64,000 bases of DNA from Mantamonas sphyraenae (GCA_026936335.1 JAPMXV010000021.1:124001-188000), one strand, 5' to 3'. Shown: positions 30,572 through 42,753, numbered from the stretch's first letter. The notes: generated from the sequence alone by a model not told the origin. Numbers and translations are program-made.

Positions 30572-31258
30572 TCACTGACCAAACGTGTCGGCATCTTTGA
30601 GGTACTCCAGCTCCGCCTCTGTCGATTCCCTCCCCAGCACCTCGTTGCGATGTGGGTACCTTCCAAACTCCTCCACAATCTTGCGATGTCCCACCATGTA
30701 CTCTCGAAAGGCGTTGCTGAAGCCTTCCGTGCCATGCTCACGCTTGGCGTAGGCATCCAGAGCATCCATCACCTCCAACGCCTCGTCGTGAATCTTCACG
30801 TCCTCCTGGTGCTCAAACGGCAGCAGGGCAAACAGAACATCGATGCCAGCGTACGGTGCCACAAACGTGTCGCCTTGTTGAGCACGAGACAACACGGTGC
30901 GTGCCGAGGCAAGCCCCAAGCCGTCGTATGCAAACGCCTTGGCCGAACCACGGTGGATCTGTCGCGAGAACTGGTCACACAGAATCACCATGGCCATGTC
31001 ACCCTTGGCATACTTTTCCTCAGCCCAGTCAAGCTCCTCCGCCTGCTCCAGAAAGACACCAAATTTTTCGCGCAACTCATCATCGAAGCTCTTGGAGTCC
31101 ATGAACCACTTGCCGGCGTTCTTCTGGAACACATCAAGCGAAAAGTCGACGTCGCCCTTGGACCATCCTTCCTGGAACCACCAGTCCAGCACAGCGTCAA
31201 TGTGTGCCTGGCTGCCGGAATCCTCCTTGACATCGCTCGTCGTGCTCTCTGTGCTCAT
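30572..31258 (-). CDS. DUF924 family protein
   Basis: 228 residues, single exon, ATG 31258. The sequence follows the DUF924 pattern: VLDWWFQEGWSKGD, a KWF segment, then LCDQFSRQIHRGSAKAFAYD, LPFEHQEDVKIHDEAL and GHRKIVEEFGRYPHRNEVLG near the C-terminus. DUF924 is an all-helical TPR-like family found in bacteria and eukaryotes and has no settled function. Length matches the family (about 180-230). It heads the five-gene minus-strand array and is divergent from the OTU gene, 137 nt away. Confidence 0.85.
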   Translation of the reverse strand: MSTESTTSDVKEDSGSQAHIDAVLDWWFQEGWSKGDVDFSLDVFQKNAGKWFMDSKSFDDELREKFGVFLEQAEELDWAEEKYAKGDMAMVILCDQFSRQIHRGSAKAFAYDGLGLASARTVLSRAQQGDTFVAPYAGIDVLFALLPFEHQEDVKIHDEALEVMDALDAYAKREHGTEGFSNAFREYMVGHRKIVEEFGRYPHRNEVLGRESTEAELEYLKDADTFGQ

Positions 31259-31395
31259 GCTGCAACGGAATACAAAGTGTGTGTTTCGGGTGTGTTCAAT
31301 TACGCTTGTGCTACCTCTGGTTGTGCTTGCAATCCGTCGGAACATGCACAGTTGTGTCCACGTGCGCCCGCAGTGCCAGCCAACCTCTCTGCGCA
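31259..31395. promoter_or_regulatory. Bidirectional intergenic region DUF924 / OTU protease
   Basis: 137 nt between two divergent ATGs. It is T/G-rich on the plus strand ('gtgtgtttcgggtgtgttcaattacg'-like content), with no named motif recognised. Confidence 0.4.
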
Positions 31396-32250
31396 ATGTC
31401 CACCGTCGACAAGGACGCCCAGCTCGCACAGGCCCTTCAAATGCAAGAGGATGAGGCCTTTGCAGCACGCCTTGTCGATGAAGAGCAGGCTGCCTTCCAG
31501 AAGCAGCAACAGGAGCAGCAGCAGCAGCAGCAGCAACCCGCTCGTCTCGGGGCCTCTGAAGACACCCTTCTCGACCACTTTGGCATCCAATGGAGCCAAG
31601 ACGAGCAGGAGTCGTTTGACAGACAGCATGGCCGTGTTGTCGATGCCATGACACTCGTCCCGCGCTCAATGATTCGCGTGGGACTCTCCTCCGCACGCTC
31701 CATGCTCGGGTTGCCTCCACGACGAGACTTGGACGACCATGAATCCTCGCTGGGCTTTGTACAGAGACTAAGGACGCGTACACGCGACAATTCCCTCCTC
31801 GAGGAACGCCTCAAGAGCTATGGCTTGAAGCGAAAACGCATCAAAGGCGACGGGAATTGCCTCTTTCGCTCCCTGGGCTTCGCCATGGTCGGTGATCCGG
31901 GAAAGGAACGAGCCACCATTGTCCGCGACGATGTCATCACCGAAATTGCTGCCTTTCCTGAGCGCTACCGCGAGCACACAGAGGATCTGGAAGGGTACCT
32001 GGCCGAAATGGGCCGCGATGGAACGTGGGGAGACCACCTTGCCGTTGCAGCCGCCTCCAATGCCTACGGAGTGCCCATTCGCATCATTTGCAGTGACAGT
32101 GACGTCGAAGTCGTCCAACTGGACCCTGTGGAGCAGCGTCTTGATCAACTGGTCTTTATCACCTTCAACGGTTCCCATTTCGACGCTGTGCTCCCTATCG
32201 ATGCCGAGGACGATGGCAACGATAGCGATGGGCCTTGTGTGTTGCAATGA
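31396..32250 (+). CDS. OTU-domain deubiquitinase
   Basis: 284 residues, ATG 31396. The N-terminal segment (LAQALQMQEDEAFAARLVDE) looks like a ubiquitin-interacting helix and is followed by a Gln-rich run. The OTU core starts at KRIKGDGNCLFRSLGFAMVG, with D152 and catalytic C155. It continues through WGDHLAVAAASNAYGVPIRI to the His box FNGSHFDAV (H261). The complete Cys-His pair predicts an active cysteine protease that removes ubiquitin. The short Asp-rich C-terminus ends DGPCVLQ. The next gene starts only 46 nt after the stop. Confidence 0.85.
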   Translation: MSTVDKDAQLAQALQMQEDEAFAARLVDEEQAAFQKQQQEQQQQQQQPARLGASEDTLLDHFGIQWSQDEQESFDRQHGRVVDAMTLVPRSMIRVGLSSARSMLGLPPRRDLDDHESSLGFVQRLRTRTRDNSLLEERLKSYGLKRKRIKGDGNCLFRSLGFAMVGDPGKERATIVRDDVITEIAAFPERYREHTEDLEGYLAEMGRDGTWGDHLAVAAASNAYGVPIRIICSDSDVEVVQLDPVEQRLDQLVFITFNGSHFDAVLPIDAEDDGNDSDGPCVLQ

Positions 32251-32296
32251 GCGTGCGAGCACCACCCTTCCCCTCCCCAATCCAAAACAACGAAAA

Positions 32297-35200
32297 ATGT
32301 ACAGCTCTATGGAGGCCCTGCGCCTGCAGGGGATCACCCCATCCACAACGTCATCGTCCAGCGGCGGCGGCGGCGGAGGCAGTGTGCGTTCTGCCGGTTC
32401 AAGCACCATGTCCCTCTTGTACGACCTGTACCGCGAGGACACCAATCCGTACATGGAAACCGAGGAGCAGAGCGCATCCACAGCAATGATGGGCTACAAC
32501 ATGGCGGCCCAGATGGCACCGCAGCAGTCGACAAACACACTCGTGTCGTACAGCTCGTCGGCATACAGCGTGGCGCTGAGTACAGAGGACCACAACGATT
32601 TGGTGTTGGAAAACGACGTCGACTGGGCCCAAGACAGCAGGTATGCGGATCTGGACGATGACACGCAGGATCAAATCGAGGAAGCTGTGCGTGAGCACCT
32701 TCAGGCAGCGCAGAAGCGGCCATGGAATGACCAGTTCCAGGAATTGCTCATGCAACCGGCCATCTCTCCTGAGGACAAGGTCACACGTCGCGAGCGCATC
32801 AACAGCCTCTCCCACGATTTCGTCTCCTTTGCCGAGTGTGTCACAAAGGCGCTCGTGCTGCAACGCTTCCTGCCCGAGGACCGGAAGCTCATCCAGCGTG
32901 CCGACCTTGGCGGCCGTGCAGGCGGTGACAAGTACATTTACCACGGCGTCCTCTTTAAGTTTTGTGTCGACCATGGCATTTATGGGTCGGACCACGCGGC
33001 ACAAAAGGCCGCCGGCCACGAAATCAAGAGTTTGAACAAGCTGGTGGCGGCGGAAGAGGATCAGTTGCACTTCCCGCTGGCCTGCGCCTGTGACTACCGC
33101 GGCCACCGCGTGTTTGCCGCCTCCCTCGTGCCCGTGACCGACGATACGCTTGTGTTGGGCAGTCACGACGCAGGCAAGCATGTGGTCAGTTCCAACGAGC
33201 GTGTCAACGCGCTCATCCGTGCCGTTTGCTCTTCCCTCAACCTCAAGTCACACATGTGCAAGGCCAGCGCGGACGACGCTCTCGTCCTCATGCACGGGCC
33301 CTGTGACATGGAAGTGCACGTTGGACGAGACGGCCTCTATTACGTCCTGGATGCCGCACGGTAAGCAAAAAGCATCACACACACCCCCCGCACACACACA
33401 CGAAAGCAAACCTCCCTCCACCCACCCACTCACCCACTCACCCACCACCCCTACAGTCTGTCACCACCCACATTTCCCGTGCATTTGGACACAAAGGCAC
33501 CGCACACAGTCATCCACCAGCTGTTCCGCTTCGAAGCCCTTCAGGCAAACCCGTTTCCGCTCTCCTCCGATGCCCTGACCGGCTTTGGCAAACACAACCG
33601 ACGGGAACACGACAGCGAAGTGAAAACGGCCACACTGCGTCTGTTGCACACGGTGGTGCCTGGTGTGGCAGTGAAGCTGCAGGCCATCACCGACAATGCC
33701 GAGCTCAACGCAGCCCTGCTGGACACGGTCGTCCACTTTATGCACCGCAATGGCATCAATCTACGCTACTTGGGCAATTTGATGGCCTGTGTCGATTCAT
33801 CGCACGACACCCTGCGCAGCGCCCTGTTTGTGGAAATGGTGGCGCGCATTGCCAAGATCTCCATCCGTTCGGACCTGCGCGATCTCGTCTCGCTTTCGGA
33901 CGAGCCGCTGAAACGAGTCATCTGCCTGCATCTGGACTATATCTGCCGGCCGGCGGACGACCAGCGGCATCGGCGAGTGTGGACGCGGATCAAGGAGCAA
34001 ATCGGCGAAAAGTACGTCAATCGCGAGTGTGTGTCGCTGGCCGAGGAGATTGACGACGCCGTCGATGCTCTGATGGCATCGACAGAGCAGCGGCAGCTTG
34101 TGTTTGAACGCATCTGCACCCTTGTGGGTGCACGCACCCAGTGCACCACGGATGACCTGCCCATGGATCCCGAAGACATCGAGGATCTGGAGTGCACCTC
34201 GAAACGTGTGCGTGCCACCGCCCTGAGCGAATCGGTCAGCCAATCCGACCTGCTTTCGTCGTGCATCACCTTTTACCGCTCCATGCTGGAATCGTTGCAG
34301 GAGGTGCAGCTGGAACGAGGCTCACAGGACACCACACGCATTGTGGAGACGCTGATCACGCTGGCAGACCTGCACATGCAACACGCAGAGTACAACGAGG
34401 CCCAGAAACGATACAAGCAGGCGCTGAACATGGTGGAAAGCAGCAGCGAGCAGCAACGCAAGGCAGACATTGAAATCGGCCTCGCCAAGGTGCTCCACAA
34501 ACAGTCCCGCTTCCACGAGGCCCAGGAGTGGTACGAACGGGCCGCTGCCTCCCTGGAGCAACTCAACGACATGCAAAAGCTGGGCGAATTGCTGCACCAC
34601 ATGGGCCGCCTGGCGTGCGACTACGGCAAGCCCGAAGAGAGCATCGAAGTGTTCCAGCGGGCGTTGGATGTGAAGCGAGAGGCGTTTGGCGAGGAACACT
34701 CCGAGACCGGATTCACACTCACCTCCATGGCCGAGTCGCACCGGCGGTTGCGCAACTACGAGGATGCCATCGAACTGTTGAAACAGGCGGAGGCGGTGTT
34801 TGAGGCTGCGTTTGGCACCAGGGACCACTCGTCGGTGAGCACGGTGCTGTCCACTCTGGGACGCATCCACCTCAGTTGCGACAGGCTACGAGAGGCACAG
34901 GTTGTGTTTGAACAGGCGTTGGACATCCAACGACGCACACTCAGCGAACGCCATCCCACCTGTGGCCAAACCATGAGCTGGTTGGCAAGCGTGGCCATCA
35001 AACGCAGCAATTTGGTCAGTGCAGAACGGCTGCTGCGCGAATCGCTGATCATCACCGAACGGGCCATGGGCAAGACCCACTCGCGTGTCTGTTCCATCCT
35101 CAATCGCCTGGCGGGCGTGTTTGTGGACACGGGTGCCTTCTCCAAGGCGGAAGCCACCGCACGCAGGGCACTGGACATCCGGTTGGCCTCGTTGGGCGAC

Positions 35201-36370
35201 TCCCATCTGCACGTGGGCTACAGCAAGCACGACCTGGCACGCATCCTTGCGGTGCAACACAAGGATCTGGACGAGGCACTGCAACTGATCACCGAGGCAC
35301 ACGCCATCAAGGTTGCCAAGCTGGGAGCCAGCAACTCGTCCACACTGATGAGCAAGGCCCATCTGGCGTGGATCACGCGTCTCAACGGCGACGACCGCAC
35401 GTGTTTGTCCATGATGGAAGAGCTGCTGGACACGGTGATGTCTGTGCCCGACTCGAAACGCACCATGTACAACGCGGTGCTGTCCATCAGCATGTTTATC
35501 ACCGCACACGTCCACGCATGCAACCATCGCTACGACCAGGCCCGCGAGACGATTGCCCTCATGCTGGAAAAGGGTGTGCGAGGCAACGGCCGCCAACGCT
35601 TCTTTGTCTCCCAAATGGCCCCTCTCTTTCAACTTGCCCTCGACGTGTATCAAAAGCTGCTCGACGACCCGTTCCCTGCTCTCCACACCCTCTCCACCAT
35701 GCTTTCGCCCGACCTGCGACCCCTACTCCAGGACCACCTCGACGATTCCATGGCGCTCGATGACACCGCTGCAGCACACCCTGCGGTCACCCTCGGCAAC
35801 ACCAAGGAGACCGGTGACAGCGACGACCGCACCGGCAGTCTCCAAAGCCATCCCTCCACCTCGATGGACCTTCAGGACGTCGGACTCATGCGGGAAGAGT
35901 CCCTCAGCGAGGATGTGTTGCAGTTGAGCTCAGCTGCCACGCCTGCATCCTCGTCGTCGTCATCATCGTCGTCCTCGTCGTCATCCTCATCATCATCATC
36001 ATCATCATCAACTTCCTTGTCGTCCTCCCTCACCACAGGTGATCCCCAACAGGACGAGGCTGCTCCAACGCGGCCTCGACGTGGTGTGCGTGCCACAGAG
36101 CTGCACAACGCCTCCTGCCAGGCCATCTTGTATCTTGCTGCCTACCTGCTGGACCACGCCGACGACCAGGCGCACGAGTCTGTCTCTGCCCTCCTCGACG
36201 CTATTGTCCACGACGAGGAAGAATACCAAAGCCAGGAGGGCTACTGTCGCACAACAAGCACACGCATGGCCGACCTGGCTCAAGACGACAACCCCCCCTC
36301 TCCCCTGCCTCTCCTAGCCTGGACAGACCTGTTTCGACGCGTCGACAATTCCATTTCGCGGCTCCTTTAA
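32297..36370 (+). CDS. CLU-domain-like protein with C-terminal TPRs, 2 exons
   Basis: Exons 32297-33360 and 33457-36370, 1,325 residues; intron GTAAGC...CTACAG, phase 2. The first part after a Ser/Gly-rich start matches the central CLU domain: DKYIYHGVLFKFCVD, ACACDYRGHRVFAASLVPV, HGPCDMEVHVGRDGLYYVLD and, across the splice, DAARLSPPTFPVH. Then HFMHRNGINLRYLGNLMACV, the CLU-C signature. The second half carries about ten kinesin-light-chain-type TPRs (34,280-35,400). A polyserine tract (35,950-36,012) and a globular tail follow. It differs from the true CLUH gene in this window by lacking the N-terminal CLU-N region and having a longer TPR block. CLUH-type proteins bind mRNAs for mitochondrial proteins; this paralogue's role is unknown. 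Confidence 0.8.
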
Positions 36371-36414
36371 CCGCCAATACAGTTCACAATCCCGCACCCA
36401 TGGCCTGCCCTGTG

Positions 36415-36450
36415 CTGTGTGTGTGTGTGTGTGTGTATGCGTGTGCGTTT
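36415..36450. repeat. (GT)n tract between convergent genes
   Basis: A run of GT dinucleotides with minor interruptions lies in the 91-nt space between the stops of the CLU-like gene and the LRR-BTB gene. Confidence 0.85.
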
Positions 36451-36461
36451 GTGCACGGCGT

Positions 36462-39400
36462 TCACCTCTCTTGGTCGCTGTCATCCCCGATATCATCTGC
36501 CACATCTTGCCCATCCAAGGAACGAGCATCGTCATCGCCACTCCCCACTCCAGCACCACCGCCACCGCCACCGCCACCATGCGCGCTGAATGCACTGCGT
36601 TGGCCCGAACCAATGCCCGAGCCACCTCCACCTCCACCTCCTCCGCCACCTCCACTGCTGCCGCTGCCCACACCGCCTCCTCCAACGCCGTCTTCGCTGT
36701 GGAGCGTGTCGTACAAGCTTGCGTGCGAGGTGCGAAACTCCTGCCTGTAGATGGCCAGGTCACGCATGGTGCGATCGCTGCGTTGGCTCATGCGCGAGTA
36801 GCGGCCTTCAGCAGCCGAGGAGCGGGGGCGCTGACGACGAGTCACCTTTTCCCAGGGAAACTTGTCTGGCACGCGTTGTGGCTGACGCCTGCGTTCCAGG
36901 CGCTTGAGCACGGGCCTGGGCAGTTCCTGGAACAATTCCTCCATGCTGAGGTCCTCGTAGCAGGCCAGCACATAGTGGAAGCAGTAGTCGAGCAGCTGAG
37001 GCGCCTCGTGCACGTAGGCAATCTTCAGGTTTTCCAACACACTCTCGCGTGTCAACTGCTTGGCCAGGAAGCGTTCACACTCTTCCTTGAGCGTGTCCAG
37101 TTCGTACTCGTGTGCTGCCGTAAGCAGCTCCAACGCCACCGAACTGTCCAGCTCCACGCGGCCACAGTACACGTAGCGAAGCAGCTTCTCAAACGCCGCA
37201 TACGAATAATCCAACACCTGAATCAGCTCCGGCCCCGTTTTGCTGCTGGCCAGGCTGCTGCTGCTGCTGCTGCTCTCACCCACTGTGCCTGTGGCCTCCG
37301 CGTGCAGCCGAAACACCACATGGAAGTGTTCGCACCGCGACACCAGAATGATCTTGTGTGCGTGCACCAGCCGCCCCTCAATCTCAAACACCACGTCGCT
37401 GAACGCCTTGAAATTAAAGATCTTTTCCAGATCGTGCGTCAAATCCAAATCCTGCGACCCTTTGTACAGGCCGTGGAACCCGTCCAGGAAGAAGGCATAC
37501 CGCGGCGCCGTGTCGTACGGGTGCCTCTCACGCTGCGGTTTGCTTGCCACTGTGCTTCCACCCCCGATGCCACCGTTGCTGTTGCTGTTGCTGTTGTTGC
37601 TGCTGCCTGCTGCTGCTGCTCGTCGACATCGCCCGTGCCAGGCCCGGCCCCGTGTGTGCCATACACACTCTCCATGCGAGACGGATACGGAACGGGGCGC
37701 ATGTGCTGCGACCCACCCATGGTACCGGAGCTGCTTGTGGTCATGCGCGATGCGGCTCCCAAGCGTCCAGATGCAGCTGCTGCCATGCTTGCCACACCTG
37801 CCACACCACTCCCCTCGTTGGCCGACGCCTCTGCCAGCTCTTCGGCACTCACATCTTTGAAGGGCTCCACAAACTTGCCACACAGCTGGCGCAGACGCTC
37901 CATTTTGTAGTCGGCGGCGGCAGCGCCAAGCTTGCCTGCGTTGTCCAGGTCACTCACGACGTTGTCTGTGTACATGTACTCCAGGAGGGCCATAAACACC
38001 GGGTAGGTGAGGTCGTGCAGTGCAAGCTCCTCCTTGCGTGCGTTCATCTTAAAGTTAAAGGCCTTGCCCTGGTCGTCCAGCTGCTGGATCATCGAGCGCA
38101 ACTTGGTGCACCTTTGTGACAGAATCACCTTGTGTGCTTCCACCCGCTGGCCTTCCACAACCACCACCAGATCCGTATACTTCTTGTCCTTCAGCGCTCC
38201 AAACAGGTTGGTGCGCGTACGCACCACCGTGGGCAGCAGGTGTCGGAAGAACTCGCTCACCTCGGCCACCCGATTAAAGTCGTCGTATTCATCGGGAATC
38301 TGGTCCACAGGATACAGCTCCATCAGCGGCGGACTGATCAGATTTGCGTTCCCCTGCAGCGTGAGCGTTTCCAACACACTCAGCTCGGTGATTTCCGGCG
38401 GCAAGGCTGTCAGTTGGTTCTGATGCAAATGCAGCGTGCGCAGGCTGGCCATGCCTGCCAGCGTCAGTGGGAGCTGCGACAGTTTGTTTTCGCTGGCTTT
38501 CAGCGTCTTTAGGTTGACCAGACGGCCCATGTCCTCTGGCAGCCGCGTGAGATGGTTGGCCCACACATCCAGGCGCACCAACGACACACAGTTGCACAGT
38601 TCGTCCGGCAGCTCAATCAAAAGGTTGCGAGAGACGTCGAGCTGCTTGAGCAGCTTGAGCTCGCCGATGGATTCCGGCACGCTGAGCAGCCTGTTCATGC
38701 TCAGGTTGACCTTGGTAAGGTTGGTGAGGGCGCCAAGCTGCTCTGTGGGCAACGACGTCAGTTGGTTGCAATTGGCATCCAACACCGTCAACGCGGTGAG
38801 ATTGCCCACCTCCGGATTGAGTTTGCCCAAGGAGTTGCACGACACGTCCAACACCTGCACCGACGTCACCTGGCCAATGTCATCCGGCAGACTGGTCAGC
38901 TGCAATCCATACAACTGCAGCAAATAGTCGTCCTGCCACAACGCCGTCTCGATCCGCGTCCGTGCCGTGTAGATCTTGTGATTGCCTCGTCCCTGCTTCT
39001 TCCGCTCCTTGTTTTGGTTGCTGATCAGCTGCTCAATCGTCAAGTCATCATCATCCCACCGGAAGCGTCCACGCATGCTCCCTGTGCTGTGTTGACTCAT
39101 GTTGTTCTGCAACGCTGCCACCGCCGCCGCCGCCATCGCCTCGTGGTCCTCCCCCATTCCACCTCCACCACCTCGGTCCCGCGACGTTGAGCGTGACAAC
39201 GACCGGTGTACACTCTCGCGTGGCCGCAGCGACATCGCACGCGCCGCTGCTGTGCTGCGACGCGAATTGAAATCCAATCCCAACGATCGGTGCAGGCGCA
39301 GCAGGTCCCACGACGATTGTTTCCTGCCTCCTCCTCCTCCTCCTCCTCCTCCTCCGCCCATTGGGCTGTTGTTGCTGCTTCCCATCCCCTTGTCTCCGGC

Positions 39401-40247
39401 CCCTTCCAGTCCCAGTCGTTTTGCACGCACCTCTTGCACCTTGCGTGTTGCCCCCACCGGATCCTTCTCCACGTCCACCAGTCCCGCTCGCTTCAGCTCC
39501 TCCAGGATCATCATGGGCTGCGCCCCTGCCCCAAGCGAGTCCCGGCGGTTCAGATTCACCCCGACCCCGCCGCTTCCTCCGCCTCCACTGCCTCCACTGT
39601 TGCCTCCTGCGCTCAGTTGCGACTGCAAAGGCGCGGGTGATGGCCCGCTATCTCGGCTCACTGTCGTCTGGCTGCGCCTGCGTCCCATTATGGGCCCCAC
39701 GCCGTCATCGTCTCCCGACCCTTCGCTGCCCAGCGAATCCATGCTACCCGTGCGCCTTTGGAACCGTCCCGCCGGTCCACGACGTCCTCCCTGTGAGTAA
39801 ACATGCACCCATATGCACATGCCGTGTGTGAATGTGTGTGTGGGAGGTGGGTATGTGGACGTCAGCGTGCTTGCCTCACAACGCGCGGTAAGTGTGTGGT
39901 GTGTGCGTTTGCCGGCAAACGGGCAACGGTCGGGTTTTCGCAGGCGGCCGCACGCTTCCTGCGTCACCGTGAGCCCACACCAAACTCACCTGAAGGGAGC
40001 GCACTCGTCCTGGCATGCCTCCGATGTCGTTCATCTCGCTGGGGGACACCGAGGAGGAACCCTGGATGGGTGTTTTGTCGCTCGATTCGCCGTCAGCCCC
40101 ACTTGACGCCGTCCCACCACGGCTACTGTCCATCTCGCTACGCATGCTGCTGTTCAACAGTGGCGAACTGCCCCTTCTTTGCATCTGTTGCCTCAGGTTG
40201 CCTGCACTGCCCATTCGCGCCAACGGCGGCGTGCTGTGTGATTCCAT
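36462..40247 (-). CDS. Leucine-rich-repeat protein with two BTB domains and BACK
   Basis: Exons (minus strand): 40247-39990, 39790-37726, 37615-36462, giving 1,158 codons. Intron 1 is clear (GTGAGT...CTCACAG). The second intron (37725-37616, GTACCA...GAGCAG) is inferred because the frame changes inside a CAG/CAA-rich stretch; a 1-nt indel is the alternative. After a Ser/Gly-rich N-terminus come about eight LRRs (for example LTSLPDDIGQVTSVQVLDVS; LPEDMGRLVNLKTLKASENK). BTB1 is DKKYTDLVVVVEGQRVEAHK ... LLEYMYTDNV. BTB2 is AFSDVVFEIEGRLVHAHKII ... LLRYVYCGRV, followed by a BACK-like helical segment. A Gly-rich, acidic tail ends the protein. BTB proteins often recruit cullin-3; tandem BTB is known from RhoBTB. 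Here the Ras-like domain is replaced by LRRs. Confidence 0.8.
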
Positions 40248-40446
40248 TCGATGATGGTGTGTGTTTTTGCCTTCTCTTGGTGCTGCCTTTGTGTCTGTGT
40301 TGCCTCCTCACGTGTGCCTTTTGCTACTTCCTGCCTCCTGCCTTTGTGTGCAACCGACGCCCAATGACACAACAACGGGAATGGGTTTGCGGAGCCCTCG
40401 CGCCGCCACCGAAAACTCTCTGGCTTCGCCACACACACACACATCC
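40248..40446. promoter_or_regulatory. Bidirectional intergenic region LRR-BTB / EIF2A
   Basis: 199 nt between divergent ATGs, pyrimidine-rich on the plus strand near 40,265-40,345. No named element recognised; a short (CA)n run precedes the EIF2A start. Confidence 0.4.
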
Positions 40447-42702
40447 ATGTCCAGCAAGGATTTGCCGCCGGTGAAGTTCACCAGTACGTGATTTTTGCCC
40501 GCCCGTGTGTGCAAGTGTGTGATGAGGAGCTTCCCCTGCGCGTGCTTTTTGCTCCCTTTCGCTGCGCTTCGCTCAGCAGACACTCAGTCCGGCCCCAAAA
40601 GCCCTCTCGAACCGGCCCGTTGACGGACTGTTCCCCGCCACTGACTCGCATGCGCCGTCGCACCATCCACAGCCATCAGCAAGGGAGACGGTGTGCAGGT
40701 GTGGCGTGGCCCACCCAGCGACATCGAAAAGGAGGAAGGCTACCAAAAGTGCGTTTTTGCAGCGGTTCTATCGGGCTGCGTTTGGCGTTTGGCGGAATGC
40801 AAAGACCCACCCAAGGACAAACCACGGCCGCTGACACCTCTGTGCCCATCCCCACACAGCACCGACGGGTCTGCAGTACATTTCAGCCGTGACGGCACTC
40901 GGCTAGCCATCACCACAAGCACAGGGGTCTCTGTGACCGACACGGCGTCGGGCGAGGTGGTGGCGGAGATCGAACGCACCAAGATTTTCGCAGTGCAGTT
41001 TTCGCCTCTGGCCACGTACTTGCTCACGTGGGAGCGCTGGAACAAGGACAAGCACACAGAATCCGGCGAGGGCAACCTGAGGGTGTATTACACAGCCACG
41101 GGGGAGCTGATCACGCAGTACAAGCACAAGTCGAACAACCGCGACGCCTGGCCCTTTGTGCAGTGGTCCGATGACGAGCTCATTGCCGCTCGCATGGTCC
41201 AAAACGAGGTGCTGTTCTTTGACGGCACCAACGTGGCCTCCGAGGCCATTGACACCCTGGAATTCGAGGGCATTGGTGCGTTTGCCCTGAGCCGAGGCGA
41301 TCCCCCGTACAAGCTGGCCGCCTTTGTGCCCGAACGCAAGGGCAGCCCGGCCGCCGTCTGTGTGTATCATTATCCCAACATCGGACGCAGCCAGGCGGTG
41401 GCTTCCAAGAGCTTTTTCAAGGCTGGCAGCGTGTCGATGGAGTGGAACAAGGCGGGCACCGCGCTGATCATCAAGACCAGCACCGACCACGACCAGACGG
41501 GAAAGAGTTACTACGGCGAGACAAGCCTGTACTACATGAGTGCCAATGGAGACGTGTCGTGCAAGGTGCCGCTGCCGAAGGAGGGACCGGTGCACGATGT
41601 CGGGTGGAATCCGAACGGCAAGGAGTTTGTGGTGGTGCATGGATTCACGCCGGCCAAGGCCATCCTGTTTGACTACAAGTGCCGTCCCAAGTTTGACTTT
41701 GGGTCGGCGTCGCGCAACACGGTCGTGTGGAGTCCGCATGGACGGTTCCTGGTCATTGCGGGCTTTGGCAACCTGGCCGGCGACATGGACTTTTGGGACC
41801 GGCAGAAGGAGGAGCTGATGGGCACGGCGAGGGCGTCGGATGCACACTCGTTCCACTGGTCGCCCGACAGCAGGCACTGCATCACCGCCACCACGTTCCC
41901 GCGGCTGCGAGTGGACAACGGCTTCCAGATCTGGAAGCACAACGGCGACCTGGTGCACGAGGAGTCGTTTGACGAGCTGTACAGCGTGCAATTCCGCCCC
42001 TGTGCGCCGGGCATCTATCCCAACCTGAAGCCCGAGGCGAAGCAGCAGCAGAGCAACGGCGGAGGCGGAGGCGCCTCCAGCGGCAGCTCCGCCTCGAGCA
42101 AGAGTGCCAATGCACAGCCCAGCGCACAGCCATACCGTCCGCCGGGCGCACGCGGCTCCAACTGGTCGTCGAGCTTCATGAAGCGCAAGGAGGACAATGA
42201 TGCGCCAAAGAAAATCACAGGCAGCGTGGCCAAGAGCAACAGCGCAGGAGGAGGCGGAGGCAACGGCAGCCGCACAAACACCATTCCCGGCGCTGCACCC
42301 GTGGGTGGGGAAAAGTTGTCGCGCACGGCATTGAAGAACAAACGCAAGCGGGAACGCAAGAAGGCCCTGCGGGAGGCTCAAAAGGCACGCGAGGACCTGC
42401 AAGAGACGATCAAGAGCAAGGGAGGCGCAGGGTCGTCCTCATCCTCCTCATCCTCCTCAACCGGATCAGGTTCGGGCAAGGAGGACGACGTGGACGAGGT
42501 GGAACTGCTGGACTCGGTCGACGCCTGTGCAAAGCGTCTGAAGAATCTGCACAAGAAAATGCGGCAGATTGCGGCCCTGAAGCAGCGCATGGATGAGGGA
42601 GAGGTGCTTGAGGACGACCAGCTGTCCAAGGTGCAACGTGAGACGGAAGTCACCTCGCTTATCGATCGCATCGAAGCCAAGAAGGCGCAACTGGAGGGTT
42701 GA
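40447..42702 (+). CDS. EIF2A: Eukaryotic translation initiation factor 2A, 3 exons
   Basis: Exons 40447-40483, 40673-40748 and 40860-42702, 651 residues; splices GTACGT/CCACAG and GTGCGT/CACACAG are phase-consistent. The protein aligns along its length with the eIF2A family: a WD-type beta-propeller (NTDGSAVHFSRDGTRLAI, KSFFKAGSVSMEWNKAGTAL, SYYGETSLYYMSANGD, GPVHDVGWNPNGKEF, LVIAGFGNLAGDMDFWDR, FPRLRVDNGFQIWKHNGDLV), then a basic tail with LSRTALKNKRKRERKKA and a terminal coiled coil. eIF2A is a non-canonical initiator-tRNA binding factor distinct from the eIF2 trimer. The tail is longer than in animals because of Gly/Ser-rich inserts. Confidence 0.95.
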
Positions 42703-42741
42703 TGATGGTGTGCAACAGGTTCATCGTTGGATGATGATGGA

Positions 42742-42753
42742 GGGGGGGGGGGG
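42742..42753. repeat. 12-base poly-G tract
   Basis: Twelve consecutive G bases lie 39 nt after the EIF2A stop and upstream of the giant ORF. The frame through it is open but begins with TTG, which is one reason to place the start codon of the next gene further downstream. Confidence 0.85.

Noticed and set aside
36417-37910. 497-codon plus-strand open frame opposite the second BTB domain
   Set aside because: No domain; the minus strand encodes BTB-BACK and the frame mirrors its codons.
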